From Phycisphaerae bacterium (GTDB taxonomy: Bacteria > Planctomycetota > Phycisphaerae > UBA1845 > UTPLA1): DNA of 64,000 bases. The notes under the pieces are model-generated. The model saw nothing but the letters and a program-made list of their open reading frames with translations. It was not told the DNA's origin and made no database searches. The position numbers and the translations under genes are program-made. The first letter of the stretch is position 1, and each line of letters starts with the position of its first letter. This document shows, one piece after another, positions 24,554 to 33,287 of the stretch. Location: assembly GCA_023150615.1 (NCBI GenBank), contig JAKLKO010000023.1:1-64000 (forward strand), read 5' to 3'.

Positions 24554-26917
24554 TTAGTTCGCACGCCGAGTGGATGCGGACCGGCGGACGCGCTCGAGGT
24601 GTTCCGCCACCTGCCGCGTCCGTGGATGATCGGCGCCGTAGAGGCGTTCGTAGCTCTCGCGCGTTGCCGTGAGCAGCGACCGCGCTTCGTCATGCTGCCC
24701 GAGGCGCTCCAGCACCAGCGCCCACTGCGTCGTGACCGTCGCGACGTGCGCGTGGTCCTCGCCGAAGACGCGGCGCAGCGGTTCCAGCGCCGTCCGGTAC
24801 AGGCCGTCCGCCTCCGCGTACTTCCCTCGCTGCCGCTGGATCTGCGCGAGATTCACCATCGCGATCAGTGTATCCGGATGCTCCGGACCCAGAACGGAAC
24901 GCATGCCCTCGACCGTCTCACGCTGCAGCGGCTCGGCATCGGCGTAGCGACGCTGGTCCTTCAACAGCCGCGCGAGGTTCGCCTCGGCGAACAGCGTCGA
25001 CGGGTGCCGCTCGCCGACGGCCTTTCGCAGCCCGGCGATCGCGTGGACGAACGCCCGCTCGGCCGAGTCGAGCCGGCCGCGGGCCTGGTCGGCCGAGGCG
25101 AGGTTCACCATCGTGCTCAGCGTGTCGGCGTGCGCCTCGCCGATCGCGCGGCGCTGCCCCTCGAGCGCCGCCTCGCACAGCGCGGCGGCCTCGTCGTAGC
25201 GTCCCTGCGGGTGCAGCGCCATGGCGAGGTTGTTCATCGTCAGCAGCGTGTCCGGGTGCGCATCGCCGAGCTCGCGCTTCCGCGCGGCGAGCGTCTGGTT
25301 CAGCATCGACTCGGCGTCGGCGTAGCGCGTCTGCTTGATCCGCAGCAGTCCGAGGTTGTTCGCCGCGTCGAGCGTCTCGGGATCGTCATCACCCAGCCGC
25401 TCGCGACGGATGCGGTGCGCGGCCATCCATTGCCCTTCGGCGTCGTTCAGCAGCCCGAGGCTGTAGTAGATCGAGCCGAGTTCGTTCCGCCAGCGGGCCT
25501 CCAGCAGCGGCTCGCCGCGCGTCGACGCCTCGATCGTCGCGGCCGCGCGGCGGACCACGTCGGCTACGGGCACCTCGGGCCCGACGCGGTACGGATCGAT
25601 CGCGGCGAAGATGCCGCGCAGGAAATCGCTCGTCGCCTCGGCACGCCGCGCCTCGCGCGCAGCGCGGACGGCCTGCCATGTCGACAGGATCGTGCCGGCC
25701 GTCATCGCCGCGAACGCAAGGCACAGTCCCGTCACGATCGCGCGGTTCCGTCGCACGAACTTGCGAAACTGATAGAGGTGGCTGGCAGGCCGCGCGTGGA
25801 TCGGCCGGTCGGCAAGGTACCGGCGCAGGTCGGCCGCCATCTCGCCGACCGACTGGTACCGCCGCGTGCGGTCCTTCTCGATGGCCTTCGCAACGATCGT
25901 CTCGACGTCGCCGCGGCAGCGCGGGTCGATCGATCCGAGCGGCGGCGGATCGACCTCACGGACGATCCTTGCCGCGTCCGACAGCGAGCGGCTGGCGAGA
26001 TTGTGCGCCGGGCGATCCGCCAGCAGCTCGTAGAGGATCAGCCCGAGCGCATACACGTCGCTGCGCGTATCCAGCCCGTCCGACTTGCCCTCGATCTGCT
26101 CGGGGCTCATGTACGGCAGCGTGCCGACCAGCTCGCCGGTCTGTGTCAGCAGCGTCCGCTGCGACTCGCCCTCGTCCGCCAGCCGCGCAATGCCGAAGTC
26201 GAGGACCTTCGGCTCACCAGCGGGCGTAACGAGAATGTTGCCCGGCTTGAGGTCGCGATGAATCACGCCGCGCTGGTGCGCGTGCTCCACGGCGTCGCAG
26301 ACGCGCGACATCAGCTCGAGCCGCTCGCGGATCGGCCGCCGATGCTCCCGGACATCGACCGGCAGCGGCAGGCCGGCGACGTATTCCATGGCGATGAACG
26401 GCGGCGCGCGGTCGCCGCCCGGCAGGCGGGCGTCGTAGAGTTGCGCGATGCAAGGATGCGACAGGCGCGCCAGCGCCTCCGCCTCGTGTTCGAAGCGTCG
26501 GACGGCCCGCGAAGAGATCCCCGTCGAGCGGATGACCTTGAGCGCGACGCGGCGGCGCGGGTTCGACTGCTCGGCGAGATAAACGCGGCCCATGCCGCCT
26601 TCGCCGAGCCGTTCGAGGATGCGGTAGTCGCCGATGAACTCGGGCGGCTCGGCGCCCTCGTCGTCGTGCGCGGCGCGCCCGACGCGCGAGTCCGACGCGG
26701 CGCTTTCCGCCGCGCGGCGGTTCGACGAGCCGTCAATCCGCCCGGCGTTCAGGAACGGCGGCGTGGGCTGGTCGAATCGCAGCAGCGACTCGACCTCGGC
26801 CCGAAGCGCCGCGTCGGCGCCGCAGGCGCGATCGAGGTACTCGCCCCGCGCCTCGGCCGGCAGCCGCCGCGCCGCGAGGAACAGCTCCGACGCGCGGGCG
26901 TGATCGGCCGTGTTCAT
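24554..26917 (-). CDS. Ser/Thr protein kinase with kinesin-light-chain-type TPRs
   Basis: This is a 787-aa receptor-like kinase. A short N-terminal helical segment is followed by a kinase domain at about 98-370: LGEGGMGRVYLAEQ, Lys127, HRDLKPGN at 220-227, DFG at 240-242 and SPEQIEG. A membrane helix (ITGLCLAFAAMTAGTIL-like) lies near 430-450. At least five 42-residue TPRs of the HPDTL..NNLA type follow (GDAHPDTLLTMNNLA, GEAHADTLSTMVNLA, GPEHPDTLIAMVNLA). The start at 26917 overlaps the ECF sigma stop (ATGA), so the two are translationally coupled. The sensor signal is unknown. Confidence 0.93.
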   Translation of the reverse strand: MNTADHARASELFLAARRLPAEARGEYLDRACGADAALRAEVESLLRFDQPTPPFLNAGRIDGSSNRRAAESAASDSRVGRAAHDDEGAEPPEFIGDYRILERLGEGGMGRVYLAEQSNPRRRVALKVIRSTGISSRAVRRFEHEAEALARLSHPCIAQLYDARLPGGDRAPPFIAMEYVAGLPLPVDVREHRRPIRERLELMSRVCDAVEHAHQRGVIHRDLKPGNILVTPAGEPKVLDFGIARLADEGESQRTLLTQTGELVGTLPYMSPEQIEGKSDGLDTRSDVYALGLILYELLADRPAHNLASRSLSDAARIVREVDPPPLGSIDPRCRGDVETIVAKAIEKDRTRRYQSVGEMAADLRRYLADRPIHARPASHLYQFRKFVRRNRAIVTGLCLAFAAMTAGTILSTWQAVRAAREARRAEATSDFLRGIFAAIDPYRVGPEVPVADVVRRAAATIEASTRGEPLLEARWRNELGSIYYSLGLLNDAEGQWMAAHRIRRERLGDDDPETLDAANNLGLLRIKQTRYADAESMLNQTLAARKRELGDAHPDTLLTMNNLAMALHPQGRYDEAAALCEAALEGQRRAIGEAHADTLSTMVNLASADQARGRLDSAERAFVHAIAGLRKAVGERHPSTLFAEANLARLLKDQRRYADAEPLQRETVEGMRSVLGPEHPDTLIAMVNLAQIQRQRGKYAEADGLYRTALEPLRRVFGEDHAHVATVTTQWALVLERLGQHDEARSLLTATRESYERLYGADHPRTRQVAEHLERVRRSASTRRAN

Positions 26918-27486
26918 GTCGCGTTGCCGCCGGCCAGCGCGCGGTGGAGCCACGCGCGGGCCACGGCCCAGTCGTCCTTGACGGTCGTCTCGGAGACGCC
27001 GAGCACTGCCGCGGTCTCGGCGACGTGGAGCCCGCCGAAGAAGCGCAGCTCGACGATCTGCGCCTGCCGCGGCGAGCGGGCGGCGAGGCGGTCGAGGGCC
27101 TCGTGCAGCGCGAGGACGTCGATTTCGCTTTGCGCCTGCGGGATCATTGCCTCGTCGAGCGTCATCTTGTAGACGCCGCCGCCGCGCTTCTCGGCCAGTT
27201 TTTTCCGCGCGTGATCGACGAGGATACGGCGGATCTGCCCCGAGGCCAGCGCGAGAAACTGCGCCCGCCCGCGCCAGTCGACCGCGTCGGCGTCGGCCAT
27301 GCGGAGCCAGACTTCGTGCACGAGGGCCGTGGGCTGGAGGGTGTGGTCCGGTCGTTCGCGGGCGAGGTGTTGGCGGGCCAGTTCGCGGAGTTCGTCGTAG
27401 ATGAGGGGGATCAGCCCGGCGGCGTTTGCGGGCCCGTCGCGCGCGAGGTCGGCGATGAGGCGGTTTGTGCGATCGTGCGGGGGCAT
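26914..27486 (-). CDS. ECF sigma factor, TIGR02999/Sigma70_ECF type
   Basis: This 190-aa sigma factor of the group widespread in Planctomycetes and Acidobacteria has the diagnostic N-terminal block LIPLIYDELRELARQHLARERPDHTLQPTALVHEVWLRM. Region 2 follows (RAQFLALASGQIRRILVDHARKK), and region 4 contains VELRFFGGLHVAETAAVLGVSETTVKDDWAVARAWL. The start at 27486 is chosen because the family begins there, and upstream in-frame codons give Arg/His-rich non-protein sequence. Its stop overlaps the kinase start, so kinase and sigma factor form one signalling module. No zinc-binding anti-sigma gene is nearby. Confidence 0.9.
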   Translation of the reverse strand: MPPHDRTNRLIADLARDGPANAAGLIPLIYDELRELARQHLARERPDHTLQPTALVHEVWLRMADADAVDWRGRAQFLALASGQIRRILVDHARKKLAEKRGGGVYKMTLDEAMIPQAQSEIDVLALHEALDRLAARSPRQAQIVELRFFGGLHVAETAAVLGVSETTVKDDWAVARAWLHRALAGGNAT

Positions 27487-27608
27487 GCGGCCTCTTGTCG
27501 GCGCGCGGGCGTGCGATCCGGAATCGGTTGCCGTGGCCCGGTCCCGATGACGATGATATCGTCCCCGCCCAGGAGGAGTAAAGCGGAAAGCGGGAGCGGA
27601 GTGCAGCC

Positions 27609-28118
27609 ATGCCGAACCGGTCTCTGAATCTCCAGAGCATCCTTGTTGTCGCGCTGGCAACGGGTTGTGCCGACGGGGGAACGCCGTCATCGACGGTGCA
27701 AGAGCCGACGCGAGCACACGACCGCGAGCTTCATGAAGAGGTGCGCAGTCAAGATCCTGGAATCGTCCAGGAGGCCCTGGACGCGATTGTCGCCGAACTC
27801 AGGCTGAGCGCGCGGTGCAACGGCGGCGAGTCGATCCAGGTCGCGATGCGACGTTCGCCAGACGAGCCCTCGACGATTGAGTTAGTCTATCGTGTTGGGG
27901 GAGAACTCCGGGTCTACCGGCTGGGGCATGTTCAACCGGATGGTGTGGTACTGCTCGCCGATGATCTCTCTTTTTCAGATTGGGAAACGCGTTATTCGAT
28001 GAAGCCGATCGACGCCGATCGGGCGACTCGTGGATTGGGACCTGTACGCGCTCGACGTGCCGAGAGGGCATTCGAGCGGATCATCCCGCCGCCTTGCAAT
28101 GCACCGTGGCGCGGATGA
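27609..28118 (+). CDS. Hypothetical lipoprotein
   Basis: This 169-aa protein has a lipoprotein signal: basic start MPNRSLN, hydrophobic SILVVALA and lipobox LATGC (Cys20). The mature part has a charged helix (HDRELHEEVRSQDPGIVQEALDAIV) and then a beta-rich segment (STIELVYRVGGELRVYRLGHV). No family was recognised. GGAG lies 7 nt before the ATG. It is divergent from the ECF sigma gene, and its neighbours downstream are also exported. Confidence 0.6.
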   Translation: MPNRSLNLQSILVVALATGCADGGTPSSTVQEPTRAHDRELHEEVRSQDPGIVQEALDAIVAELRLSARCNGGESIQVAMRRSPDEPSTIELVYRVGGELRVYRLGHVQPDGVVLLADDLSFSDWETRYSMKPIDADRATRGLGPVRARRAERAFERIIPPPCNAPWRG

Positions 28119-28179
28119 TACTGTCGCGCGTCCGCCGGCCGTCGCGACGGGGTTGCATGGCGGCGCAGCGAGTCCACGG

Positions 28180-29097
28180 ATGACGCCCCGACGCCCATTC
28201 CTGCTGATCGCGAGCGGCCTGCTGGCCGTCCTCGTCGCGCCGGGCCCGGCATACTCCGATCCGCGCGAGTCAAACGACACGAACCGCGAGGCCGATCGCA
28301 AGGCGATCATGGAGGCGGGCCGCGCAATTGCGGAGGCATTTGCGCGCGGCGACGCGCCGGCCGTTGCGGCCGGGTGGTGCGAGCAGTGCGAGTACTACGA
28401 TGATGCCGGGGAGGTCCTCCACGGGCGTGCGAGCATCGAGCGCGCGTATGCTGAGTTGTTCAGGGAGCATCCCGGCTGCACGATCGAGGCCCACGTCAAG
28501 TCCATCCGCTTCCCATCGCGTGACAGCGCGATCGTGGAGGGTACGCTCATCATTCGCACGCCCGGAAACGCGGCCCCGCAGGCGAGTCGCTACAGCGTCC
28601 TGCGTGTCCGCGAGGACGGCGTGTGGCGAATCGCCGTCGCGCGGGAGTGGGGCGCTCACGAAGACCGGCTGGAGGACCTGGCGTGGCTCGTCGGCGAATG
28701 GGCATGCAGCTCGAAGGACCGCGACACGCGGATGAGCTTCGAGTGGAACGAAAAGAAGATGTTTCTCATGAGCCGCTTCTCGGTCCGCGAGGCCGGTAAG
28801 GTCACGCAGTCGGGCACGCACCAGATCGGACGCGACCCGCGGACCGGGCAGATCCGCTCGTGGGTGTACAACGATGACGGCGGAAACGGCGAGATGATCT
28901 GGACGCGCGACCGCAACCGCTGGGTCATCGATTCGAGCGGACTGACGCCCGACGGTGTTCCGACCTCGTCGGTCAACATCATCACGCGGCTCGGGGAAGA
29001 TCGATTCACCTGGCAATCGATGCGGCGCGTGGTCGGCGCCGATGCCGTCCCGGACGCGCCGCCGGTCACGTTCGAGAAGTCGAAACCCGGCGGCTGA
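28180..29097 (+). CDS. Exported NTF2/SnoaL-like (DUF4440-type) protein
   Basis: This 305-aa protein has a signal peptide (MTPRRPFLLIASGLLAVL..AYS). Residues about 38-150 look like an NTF2-like domain: IMEAGRAIAEAFARGDAPAVAAGW, YYDDAGEVLHGRASIERAYAELF, then strands ending YSVLRVREDGVWRIAVAREW. The second half (LAWLVGEWACSSKD, KMFLMSRFSV, GQIRSWVYNDDGG) resembles the DUF1579-like lipocalin-type beta-barrels often fused to such domains in Planctomycetes. No catalytic residues can be assigned. The start at 28180 gives the signal peptide; upstream codons do not. Confidence 0.75.
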   Translation: MTPRRPFLLIASGLLAVLVAPGPAYSDPRESNDTNREADRKAIMEAGRAIAEAFARGDAPAVAAGWCEQCEYYDDAGEVLHGRASIERAYAELFREHPGCTIEAHVKSIRFPSRDSAIVEGTLIIRTPGNAAPQASRYSVLRVREDGVWRIAVAREWGAHEDRLEDLAWLVGEWACSSKDRDTRMSFEWNEKKMFLMSRFSVREAGKVTQSGTHQIGRDPRTGQIRSWVYNDDGGNGEMIWTRDRNRWVIDSSGLTPDGVPTSSVNIITRLGEDRFTWQSMRRVVGADAVPDAPPVTFEKSKPGG

Positions 29098-29153
29098 ACC
29101 GCGCATCCGCCGCGCATCCCGCCGGCCGTGCGTCGATTCGGAGTGAACAGCAC

Positions 29154-30257
29154 ATGGTAGCCCGAACATCGCTTGCGGCATTCGCGGTCGCCGTGCTGCT
29201 GGTCTGCGACGCGACGGCCCTCGCGCAGGGGTTCGGGGGATTGCGGGTCGAACGCGGCGGCGGTCTGTCGGGTCCGTTCGCCTCCCGCGGGGCGTTCACG
29301 GTCGACGCGGGCCAGCGGTGGTTTCAAGGCCAGGCCGCCGGCAACTGGGGGACCGATTCGCGCGCGGCCGGCATGGTCGGCCCGTCCGGCCAGCGGTACC
29401 AGGCCATCGGCCGCATGGGATACGTCAGCACGCCGTGGGGGAGTGGATACGTCGGCGATGCGCGGGTCGGCATAGGCCCGACCGGCTTCGGCATGCCGGC
29501 TGGCGGCACGTCGACGGCGCGGCTGCCTACCGATTTGGGCCCGGTGACACAAGGCCTCGGCCAGACGTACCCCACGGCCGGATCGTCGTCCCTGTGGCTG
29601 GAACGCGACGTTCGCCACCGCGCGAATCGTGTCCGCACGGAGGCGGCGGAGCAGCCGCTCTTCTCACGCGAGTGGTTCGAAACGCACCCCGATGCGTGGC
29701 AACCGGACGTCTGGGCCGGCGGCGCCAAGGCCGACCCGGCCACGCCAGCAACCTGGGCGAATCTGTCCGCCTGGTGCGGGATCGCCGGCGCACCGGTGGT
29801 CCTCGACTATGGCAACACGGTCGTCTTCAGCGACAACGACGTGTTCATCCACGGAAAAAACGTCGGCCCGGCCGATCAGTATGCGACTCAGGCCGTCGCC
29901 GTTTCCGACGCGGGTCGCAATGCGCCGCTCTCCGCGGCCGATGAGTGGCTGCCGCTCGGGGTTTTCTGCGTGATTCAGAACCACGAATCGGCGTCCCGCG
30001 AGTTCCTTCAGTTGGCCGTGAACAAACGTGGCATACTGCGCGGCAACTACTACCAGAAGGGTGTGGAGACGGTCGCACCGGTGTTCGGGAAGCTGGACGC
30101 GGCGTCGCAGCGGGCCGTCTGGAGCATGGGCAAGAGCCGAGCAGTCGTGTTCGAGGCCGGGGCGTACAACCTGACGAAGGCGCACACGACCGTCCTGTTC
30201 CTCTTCGGCACGGAGCGGCGCGAGCCGTGGTTGCTCGTCGCGCTGACGCGACCGTAG
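29154..30257 (+). CDS. Planctomycete-type secreted protein of unknown function
   Basis: This 367-aa exported protein has a signal peptide ending ATALAQ and a Gly-rich N-terminal half. The C-terminal domain, about 200 residues, has the pattern seen in many Planctomycetes exported proteins: WFETHPDAWQPDVW, VVLDYGNTVVFSDNDVFIHGK, EWLPLGVFCVIQN, LQLAVNKRGILRGNYYQ and VFEAGAYNLTK, ending FGTERREPWLLVAL. These proteins are annotated under misleading names such as mu-protocadherin. The function is unknown and probably lies in the envelope. It is convergent with the DUF962 gene. Confidence 0.75.
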   Translation: MVARTSLAAFAVAVLLVCDATALAQGFGGLRVERGGGLSGPFASRGAFTVDAGQRWFQGQAAGNWGTDSRAAGMVGPSGQRYQAIGRMGYVSTPWGSGYVGDARVGIGPTGFGMPAGGTSTARLPTDLGPVTQGLGQTYPTAGSSSLWLERDVRHRANRVRTEAAEQPLFSREWFETHPDAWQPDVWAGGAKADPATPATWANLSAWCGIAGAPVVLDYGNTVVFSDNDVFIHGKNVGPADQYATQAVAVSDAGRNAPLSAADEWLPLGVFCVIQNHESASREFLQLAVNKRGILRGNYYQKGVETVAPVFGKLDAASQRAVWSMGKSRAVVFEAGAYNLTKAHTTVLFLFGTERREPWLLVALTRP

Positions 30258-30271
30258 CCTGCACGCAGCCG

Positions 30272-30577
30272 CTACTTCGCACTTTGTTCCCGCCGCTCGT
30301 AACGCGGCGACACGGCCACGTAGGGCCGGCCGAGCAGCCGCTTGACGAGGATCACCTCGCCCATGTCGTTGCCCTCGATGACGTGCCCCATCCATTGCAG
30401 GCCGTATCCCACGACAAGCAGCACGGTCGGCCGCCACCACAGGTCCCAGCGCCACTCGACGAGCTGCCACGCGGCCAGCGGGATGAAGGCGATCGTCAGC
30501 GGAATGCCGACGTAGTGCAGTCCGCGCGAAAGCGGGTGCTGATGCCGCTCGAACCAGTTGTCCAGCCACGCGGGCAC
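30272..30577 (-). CDS. DUF962 / Mpo1-like membrane protein
   Basis: This roughly 101-aa protein matches the DUF962 pattern: WLDNWFERHQHPLSRGLHYVGIPL, two hydrophobic segments and a QWMGHVIEGN motif corresponding to the conserved H-x-x-E/H metal site. The yeast member Mpo1 is an Fe(II)-dependent dioxygenase of 2-hydroxy fatty acids. Whether this short bacterial form has that activity is unproven. Start is taken as GTG at 30577, preceded by AAGGAG. It follows the RNase HII-like gene closely on the same strand. Confidence 0.75.
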   Translation of the reverse strand: MPAWLDNWFERHQHPLSRGLHYVGIPLTIAFIPLAAWQLVEWRWDLWWRPTVLLVVGYGLQWMGHVIEGNDMGEVILVKRLLGRPYVAVSPRYERREQSAK

Positions 30578-30606
30578 GTCGTGGACGTCTCCTTCCGTCG
30601 CGCGGT

Positions 30607-31578
30607 TCAGCGCTGCCGGACCAGTTGTTCCAGCCGCACGCCGAGCCGCGGCAGCAGCGGTCGCACGTCGTTCACGAAACGCATGCCGTCCTGATAGTAG
30701 CCGGCCGTTGCGGCGACGCCGGGGGCGTGCGCGGCCCACCAGTCGTTGAACATCGACATGAACAGCTCGCGGACGTACTTGCTGAGGATGCTCGCGGCGG
30801 CGACGGGCAGGTGCTTCGCCTCGCCCTGCACGCAGAAGCGAAGCGTCCACGAGGCGCCGCTGCCGTGCAGCTCGTACACGCTCGATTCCTCCGACTCCTC
30901 GACGATGACGAGGCGGCGATCTTCGAACGAACGCAGGAGCATGCGCCCGTAGTGCCCGCGAGCGCCCTGCTTGTCGGCGACAAACCGGATCGGCCGGCCG
31001 GGCAGCGCCTCGGCGACCCGTTGCACGAGCCGGGTCGTGAGCCCGAAGAGCACGACGGCCTTGTTCCGCGTGTTGCCGACGAGCCGGTTGTAGTGCGCCT
31101 CGGGCAGCGGCTCGCAGAAGACGCCGGCGACGTGGACGTCGCAGGCCTCGGCGTCGCGGGCCAGCGTTGCGCCGGCAACACGCGTGCCGCCCGAGTCGGA
31201 TTCGAGCGGCAGCCGCGGATCGGCGGAGCGGTACCACGGGTAGGCGTCGAGCGTCGGCAAGACGGCCGGCGCGATTCGGCGGAGCAGCTCGCGTGCGGTC
31301 GCGGGTACGTCCAATCGCGCGCCAACGAGCGCAAGCGCGGAGCGCTCGAGCTGCGCCAGGCCGTCCTTGCGCTGGTAGAGCTTCTTGCTGTCGATGATGG
31401 GCAATCGCCGGTCGCGCGGGCGGGGCGAGGTCGTGACGCAATTTCGCAGCACGGTCCAGAGCGACGCATCGACGAGCGATGCAGGCACGTCGAAGGCGAC
31501 GGCGCTGACGACCAGCGGGCCGAGGACCGGGCCGTAACCCGCCTCGTCGATGCCGACCAGGACCGCGCGCTCGCTCAT
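30607..31578 (-). CDS. RNase HII-like protein, enlarged
   Basis: This 323-aa protein begins with the RNase HII/HIII signature LVGIDEAGYGPVLGPLVVSAVAF (Asp11 and Glu12 as metal ligands). It keeps DSKKLYQRKDGL, a later FVADKQGARGHY Asp and AAASILSKYVRE, close to the family's A(A)SIxAKVxRD block. RNase HII is usually about 200 aa. Here roughly 110 extra residues, including the LDAYPWYR region, sit between the conserved blocks. Cleavage of RNA in RNA/DNA hybrids is plausible, but the enlarged form may have another role. The start at 31578 is one of two nearby ATGs (the other at 31587). Confidence 0.7.
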   Translation of the reverse strand: MSERAVLVGIDEAGYGPVLGPLVVSAVAFDVPASLVDASLWTVLRNCVTTSPRPRDRRLPIIDSKKLYQRKDGLAQLERSALALVGARLDVPATARELLRRIAPAVLPTLDAYPWYRSADPRLPLESDSGGTRVAGATLARDAEACDVHVAGVFCEPLPEAHYNRLVGNTRNKAVVLFGLTTRLVQRVAEALPGRPIRFVADKQGARGHYGRMLLRSFEDRRLVIVEESEESSVYELHGSGASWTLRFCVQGEAKHLPVAAASILSKYVRELFMSMFNDWWAAHAPGVAATAGYYQDGMRFVNDVRPLLPRLGVRLEQLVRQR

Positions 31579-31668
31579 CGGCGGCATCTTGCGCGCGGCC
31601 GAGCGGCATTGCAATTCCGCCGCGCTCCGCACCACGCGCGCGGGGGATGATGCTCGTCGCGGCGCGGC

Positions 31669-32274
31669 TCAGCGCAGCCCGTCGTAGTCGTCGGGCGTGT
31701 TCACGTCGATCGGCGCCGCCGTCGGGATCGCCCGCTCGCGCACCGCGGCCGGATGTGCCGCCGCGATTTCGCTCAGCCGCCGGTCGGCGGGCCAGTCGGT
31801 AATGGCGCGGATGAACGGCCATGCGAAGACGGCCGGATGTCCGCGACGCCCTCCGTACGAGGCGATGACGATCGCGCCGGGCCGCGCGGCGTAGTCGGCA
31901 ACGCAAGCGGCGATCGTCCCGGCGGTGACCTGCGGCTGATCACCGAGCAGGATGACGACGGCGTCCTCATCGCGCGGTCGATGCGCAGACTCGATTGCCC
32001 GGATCGCGAGCTGCGCGGAGGCGAACATCGGCGAGTTCGCATCGTCGTTGAGCACGACGCGAACCCGCGGCGGAAGTTGCGTCCCGAGCGCGGCCCGCAC
32101 GGCCGAATTTGTCACGAGGATCACGTCTTCAAGCGGCGGCGCCGTCACGAGCGCCGATTCGATCACGGTCCCGAGCATCGTCGTCTGGCCGAACGGCAGG
32201 AGTTGCTTCGGCCGGCCCATCCGCCGGCTTTGGCCGGCCGCGAGGATGACGGCGAAGAGGCGCGGTCGGCTCAT
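31669..32274 (-). CDS. mocA: MocA-type molybdenum cofactor nucleotidyltransferase
   Basis: This 201-aa enzyme of the MobA-like NTP-transferase family has the nucleotide-binding start ILAAGQSRRMGRPKQLLPF, VVLNDDANSPMFASAQLAIRA and the metal motif LLGDQPQVT, ending with IDVNTPDDYDGL. MocA adds CMP to molybdopterin for xanthine-dehydrogenase-type enzymes. Its start overlaps the xdhC stop by ATGA, and the hydroxylase gene is two genes upstream, which strongly supports this role over MobA. Confidence 0.87.
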   Translation of the reverse strand: MSRPRLFAVILAAGQSRRMGRPKQLLPFGQTTMLGTVIESALVTAPPLEDVILVTNSAVRAALGTQLPPRVRVVLNDDANSPMFASAQLAIRAIESAHRPRDEDAVVILLGDQPQVTAGTIAACVADYAARPGAIVIASYGGRRGHPAVFAWPFIRAITDWPADRRLSEIAAAHPAAVRERAIPTAAPIDVNTPDDYDGLR

Positions 32275-33233
32275 GGGGCGGCGGGAGCGGAATCGACGGC
32301 GAACGGTCCTTCGACGCGGGTCGGCGGGTTGACGCTGCGTCTGACCTGGATGAGTTCGGCCGCGATGCTGATTGCGATCTCAGGCACGGTGACGCTGCCG
32401 ATCTGGAGTCCGATCGGAGAGTGCACGCGCTCCAGCCGCGCGGGATCGACGCCGAGGGCGACGAGGTCGTCGAAGATGAGCTTCACCTTGCGTTTGCTGC
32501 CGATCATGCCGAGGTAGAGCGCGGGCGAGTCAATCACGGCGTGCAGCGCCTGCTCGTCGTGATTGTGGCCGCGCGTGACGATGACGACGTAGGTGCCGGC
32601 GTCGATGGGCCATTCGCGCAGCGTGCGTTCGATGTCGCCCACGACGGGGCGAATGGGCGGCGGCAGTCGCTCGGCGTTGGCGAAGTCGCCGCGGTCATCG
32701 ACCACGGCCACGTCAAAGTCCAGCCCGATGGCGAGCTTCGCCAGCGCCTGCCCGACGTGGCCCGCGCCGGCGATGAGCAGCCTGGCCGGCGGCTCGATGT
32801 GCAGGCGATACTCCTGCGTCTTGCCTTCGTGCCGAATGCGGATCGGGACGTGGGCCGGTTCGTTTCGCGCGAGGGAGTCGCGAACGGCGGCGAACGGCTC
32901 AACCGCCGCAAGCTCGACGATCGGCACGACGGCGATGAGCATGTTTCCGCCGCAAATCAGCCCGTCGTCCCAGCCGTAGTCGTTGTTGAGGCTGAACTTG
33001 AGCAGGCCGGAGTCGCCGCTCCGCAGCATTTCGAAGGCCCGCTGTCGGACCTCGGCCTCGACGCAGCCGCCGCCGAGCGTGCCTTCGGTGGACATGTTCT
33101 CGTGCAGCAGCAGCGTCGCGCCGGGGGACTGCGGCGTGGAGCCGCTGGCGCCGACGACGGTGCAGAGGGCGACGCGCCGGCGCTGCTCGACCTGCCGGAT
33201 GAGGGAATCAAAGAGTGCGGCGAAGGAGTGCAT
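32271..33233 (-). CDS. xdhC: XdhC/CoxI family molybdenum hydroxylase maturation protein
   Basis: This 320-aa protein has the N-terminal XdhC block (VALCTVVGASGSTPQSPGATLLL, TLGGGCVEAEV) and a C-terminal Rossmann-like domain (LLIAGAGHVGQALAKLAIGLDFDVAVVDDR, TRGHNHDEQAL, YLGMIGSKRK, HSPIGLQIGS). XdhC binds sulfurated molybdenum cofactor and inserts it into xanthine-dehydrogenase-type enzymes. It lies between the hydroxylase gene (54-nt gap) and mocA (ATGA overlap), so all three form one operon. Confidence 0.92.
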   Translation of the reverse strand: MHSFAALFDSLIRQVEQRRRVALCTVVGASGSTPQSPGATLLLHENMSTEGTLGGGCVEAEVRQRAFEMLRSGDSGLLKFSLNNDYGWDDGLICGGNMLIAVVPIVELAAVEPFAAVRDSLARNEPAHVPIRIRHEGKTQEYRLHIEPPARLLIAGAGHVGQALAKLAIGLDFDVAVVDDRGDFANAERLPPPIRPVVGDIERTLREWPIDAGTYVVIVTRGHNHDEQALHAVIDSPALYLGMIGSKRKVKLIFDDLVALGVDPARLERVHSPIGLQIGSVTVPEIAISIAAELIQVRRSVNPPTRVEGPFAVDSAPAAP

Positions 33234-33287
33234 GATGATCGATTATACGCTCGCCATCGGATCGCCGCGGCGGAACGGAAACGCAGG

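Noticed and set aside
24599-27172. Plus-strand open frame of 857 codons
   Set aside because: It is antisense to the second kinase and its ECF sigma gene, with shadow composition.
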